Assembly: GCF_016924665.1 (NCBI RefSeq) | Contig: NZ_JAFFJT010000005.1 | Location: forward strand, 186,001-250,000 | Origin: Nocardioides sp. SYSU D00038 | GTDB lineage: Bacteria; Actinomycetota; Actinomycetes; Propionibacteriales; Nocardioidaceae | Length of the DNA: 64,000 nt | Direction: 5' to 3' | Part shown: positions 62,417-64,000 of the stretch, piece by piece | Layout: every line of letters begins with the position of its first letter | How positions within the stretch are numbered: the stretch's first letter is position 1 | Notes under the pieces: model-generated | Seen by the model: the letters and a program-made list of their open reading frames with translations, nothing else | What the model was told of the DNA's origin: nothing | The model's database searches: none | Program-made: the position numbers and the translations under genes

Positions 62417-63844
62417 TCAGCAGGCGGAGGCGAGGTCCTCGGCGTGGTTGGCGGCGTACCCCTCGTCGCGCGAGCCCAGCGAGCCCCCGGTGACCACGGT
62501 GTCCGGGCGGGGCTTGCCGGCCTTCCTCGGTGCCGGGGCCTCGCCCTCGGCCTTGGCGATCGCCTCGGCGACGGTGCGGCGCATCAGCCGGACGTCGGGG
62601 TCGGCGGTGTCGATGAGCGGCGGCACGAGCGAGACCGAGGCGATCCGCTGGGCCTTGGCCTTGAGCGCGAGGGACATGAACCGGTCGAGCTCGCTGGCCG
62701 GCAGGTTGGTGGAGATCATCGCCGAGCTCGCCTCGGCGATCTCCTTGAAGTTGCGCAGCGCGACCTGGGGGCTGACCTGGTCGAGCATCGCGCTCATCAC
62801 GCACTTCTGGCGGGCCATCCGCGAGTAGTCGTCGGAGCCCTCGCGCGCCCGGGCGAACCAGAGGGTCTCGGCGCCGTCGAGCTTGCGGCGGCCCGGCTCG
62901 ATGTAGCCGGTCACGTCGGACCCGAGGCCGCCCACCGGGATCGGTTGGCGCACGGTGAGGGTGACCCCGCCGACGGCGTCGACGAGGTCCTCGAAGCCGC
63001 GCAGGTTGACCATCGCCCAGTAGCTGATGTCGAGCTTGGTGATCCCCTCGACCGCCATCACCGTGGCGTCCACGCCGGGGTTGTCGGAGCCGGGGAACAG
63101 CTCGGCGTTGTCCTGCGCCCAGGTGCTGACGCCGTTGAGGTAGCACCCGTCGCAGTCGAAGCCGTCGGGGAACTGCTCGGCCATCACGCTCCCCCGCCGG
63201 AAGGGGAAGTCCTCGAGGTTGCGCGGCAGGCCGATCAGCACCGTGCGGCCGGTGCGCGCGTCGATGCTCGCGACCGTGAGCGAGTCGGGGCGCAGCCCCC
63301 ACCGGTCGGCCCCGGAGTCGCCGCCGAGGAGCAGCACGTTGTAGCGGCCGTCGGCGGAGTCGCTGACGTCGGTGGCGCCGAAGGTCGCCTGGATGAAGGT
63401 GCGCTGGACGCCGACCAGGTGGGCGCCGAAGAGCAGCACGCTGGCGACGGTGAGGCACAGCACGCCGTTCACGCCCACGATCGCGCGTCGGTGGCCCAGG
63501 GCCAGGCTCAGCGGCTGGCCGAGCCGCCAGGCGTCCATGAACAGCACCGCCCAGCCGATCGCCAGCCCGATCAGGACCAGCCGGACGGCCTGCAGCAGCG
63601 TGGTGTCGGAGGCCATCGCGAACACCGAGTCGCGGCTGACCAGGGCCACCAGCACGCCCACGAGCAGCAGCCCCACCAGCACGAACCAGGTGCGGATCGC
63701 GATCCGCCCGACGCGGGGGTTGCCGGCAGCGACCTGCGCCGACCCGGGCAGGACGAGGGTCATGAGCATGAGCGCGAGCGCCCGCCGGAACCGGATCCGG
63801 GCGGCCCGGTCCTGGGGGTTGCTGCGCGAGCCGTGGTGGGTCAC
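62417..63844 (-). CDS. LytR-CpsA-Psr (LCP) family glycopolymer transferase
   Basis: Attaches lipid-linked wall glycopolymers to peptidoglycan outside the membrane. The 475-aa protein has three to four N-terminal helices, then the LCP domain: NVLLLGGDSGADRWGLRPDS, TGRTVLIGLPRNLEDFPF (catalytic-face Arg residues), GVDATVMAVEGITKLDISYW and TLWFARAREGSDDYSRMARQ. Likely partner of the galactan operon; in mycobacteria such enzymes ligate arabinogalactan. GTG start with GGAG 8 nt upstream and a GTCACA direct repeat about 60 nt further up. Confidence 0.93.
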   Translation of the reverse strand: MTHHGSRSNPQDRAARIRFRRALALMLMTLVLPGSAQVAAGNPRVGRIAIRTWFVLVGLLLVGVLVALVSRDSVFAMASDTTLLQAVRLVLIGLAIGWAVLFMDAWRLGQPLSLALGHRRAIVGVNGVLCLTVASVLLFGAHLVGVQRTFIQATFGATDVSDSADGRYNVLLLGGDSGADRWGLRPDSLTVASIDARTGRTVLIGLPRNLEDFPFRRGSVMAEQFPDGFDCDGCYLNGVSTWAQDNAELFPGSDNPGVDATVMAVEGITKLDISYWAMVNLRGFEDLVDAVGGVTLTVRQPIPVGGLGSDVTGYIEPGRRKLDGAETLWFARAREGSDDYSRMARQKCVMSAMLDQVSPQVALRNFKEIAEASSAMISTNLPASELDRFMSLALKAKAQRIASVSLVPPLIDTADPDVRLMRRTVAEAIAKAEGEAPAPRKAGKPRPDTVVTGGSLGSRDEGYAANHAEDLASAC

Positions 63845-63901
63845 TGGTTCGACTCCGTGCTGAGGGAAGAGGGGGAAGACTCAGCCCGCCCAGTATCACC
63901 A

Positions 63902-63916
63902 GTCACAGGCGTCACA
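63902..63916 (-). promoter_or_regulatory. GTCACA-N3-GTCACA direct repeat (MtrA-like box)
   Basis: Two identical GTCACA hexamers, 9 bp apart (63902-63907, 63911-63916), about 60-70 nt upstream of the LCP gene. Identical in form to the direct repeat reported for mycobacterial MtrA. mtrA itself lies at 31.7 kb in this window. Confidence 0.55.
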
Positions 63917-63934
63917 GGCCGGACGACGCGCCGG

Positions 63935-64000
63935 TCAGCCCCCGGAGCGGCTCTGCTCGATCTCGGCGCGGCTCGCCAGGCGGTGGGTTCGCCGGATCTC
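63935..64000 (-). CDS. C-terminal fragment of a gene cut by the window edge
   Basis: The last 21 codons of a minus-strand frame (EIRRTHRLASRAEIEQSRSGG, TGA at 63935-63937) with good GC bias in third positions. Product not identifiable. Confidence 0.45.
   Translation of the reverse strand, partial: EIRRTHRLASRAEIEQSRSGG

Overview
This 64-kb window is a very GC-rich (about 73%) actinobacterial chromosome segment. WhiB, MtrAB-LpqB, F420 (FbiA/FbiB), Mrp/TatB and galactan genes, many GTG starts and 4-nt GTGA overlaps all point to Actinomycetota. The overall gene repertoire and the repeat style suggest Nocardioides or a close relative; that family-level call is an inference. No rRNA, tRNA, CRISPR array, insertion sequence or prophage was recognised.

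Layout. (1) 0-15.2 kb: cell-envelope and secreted-protein genes. A GT4 fragment and an acyl-CoA dehydrogenase are followed by a minus-strand run: secreted PLD-like protein, secreted cutinase-like/RCC1/endonuclease fusion, LicD-methyltransferase fusion, sulfotransferase, small coiled-coil protein, polyprenyl-phosphate GT2 and YfhO-like membrane protein. A lipoprotein and a second secreted EEP protein lie beside it. (2) 15.4-18.7 kb: MgtE_N/CBS protein, DUF1003, Mrp and TatB. (3) 19.3-51.5 kb: a block broadly matching the M. tuberculosis order Rv3235-Rv3268: LysM/Rv3235-like, secA, hpf, comF, lpqB-mtrB-mtrA, ahcY, TobH-like, Trm112, manB, DUF3499, Rv3259-like, DUF5719 and GT2, whiB, fbiA-fbiB, DUF3105, manC, TIGR03089. 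It is interrupted by a YcaQ-like glycosylase, an orphan response regulator, DUF808, an acyltransferase and a DUF222/HNH gene. (4) 51.5-64 kb: cell wall. A PGRP amidase with FG-GAP repeats, a galactan operon (two GT2 genes, glf, glfT2-like, wzm, wzt), a 5'-3' exonuclease, and a LytR-CpsA-Psr protein.

How it fits together. ManB and ManC supply mannose-phosphate intermediates and GDP-mannose. Glf and the GT2 enzymes build a galactofuran that Wzm/Wzt would export and the LCP protein could attach to peptidoglycan. MtrAB-LpqB is the envelope-stress system, and GTCACA direct repeats resembling the mycobacterial MtrA site lie upstream of the LCP gene, the amidase and (weaker) the secreted PLD operon. 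FbiA/FbiB make F420.

Non-coding signals stand out. A hairpin family with a conserved GAGGNACGA loop but different, self-complementary stems fills 20.46-20.70 kb and 25.2-25.55 kb. Many genes carry a TANNNT hexamer 6-8 nt before the start codon, the signature of leaderless mRNAs. A G28/C13 homopolymer stretch upstream of mtrA looks like an assembly problem or an unusually difficult terminator.
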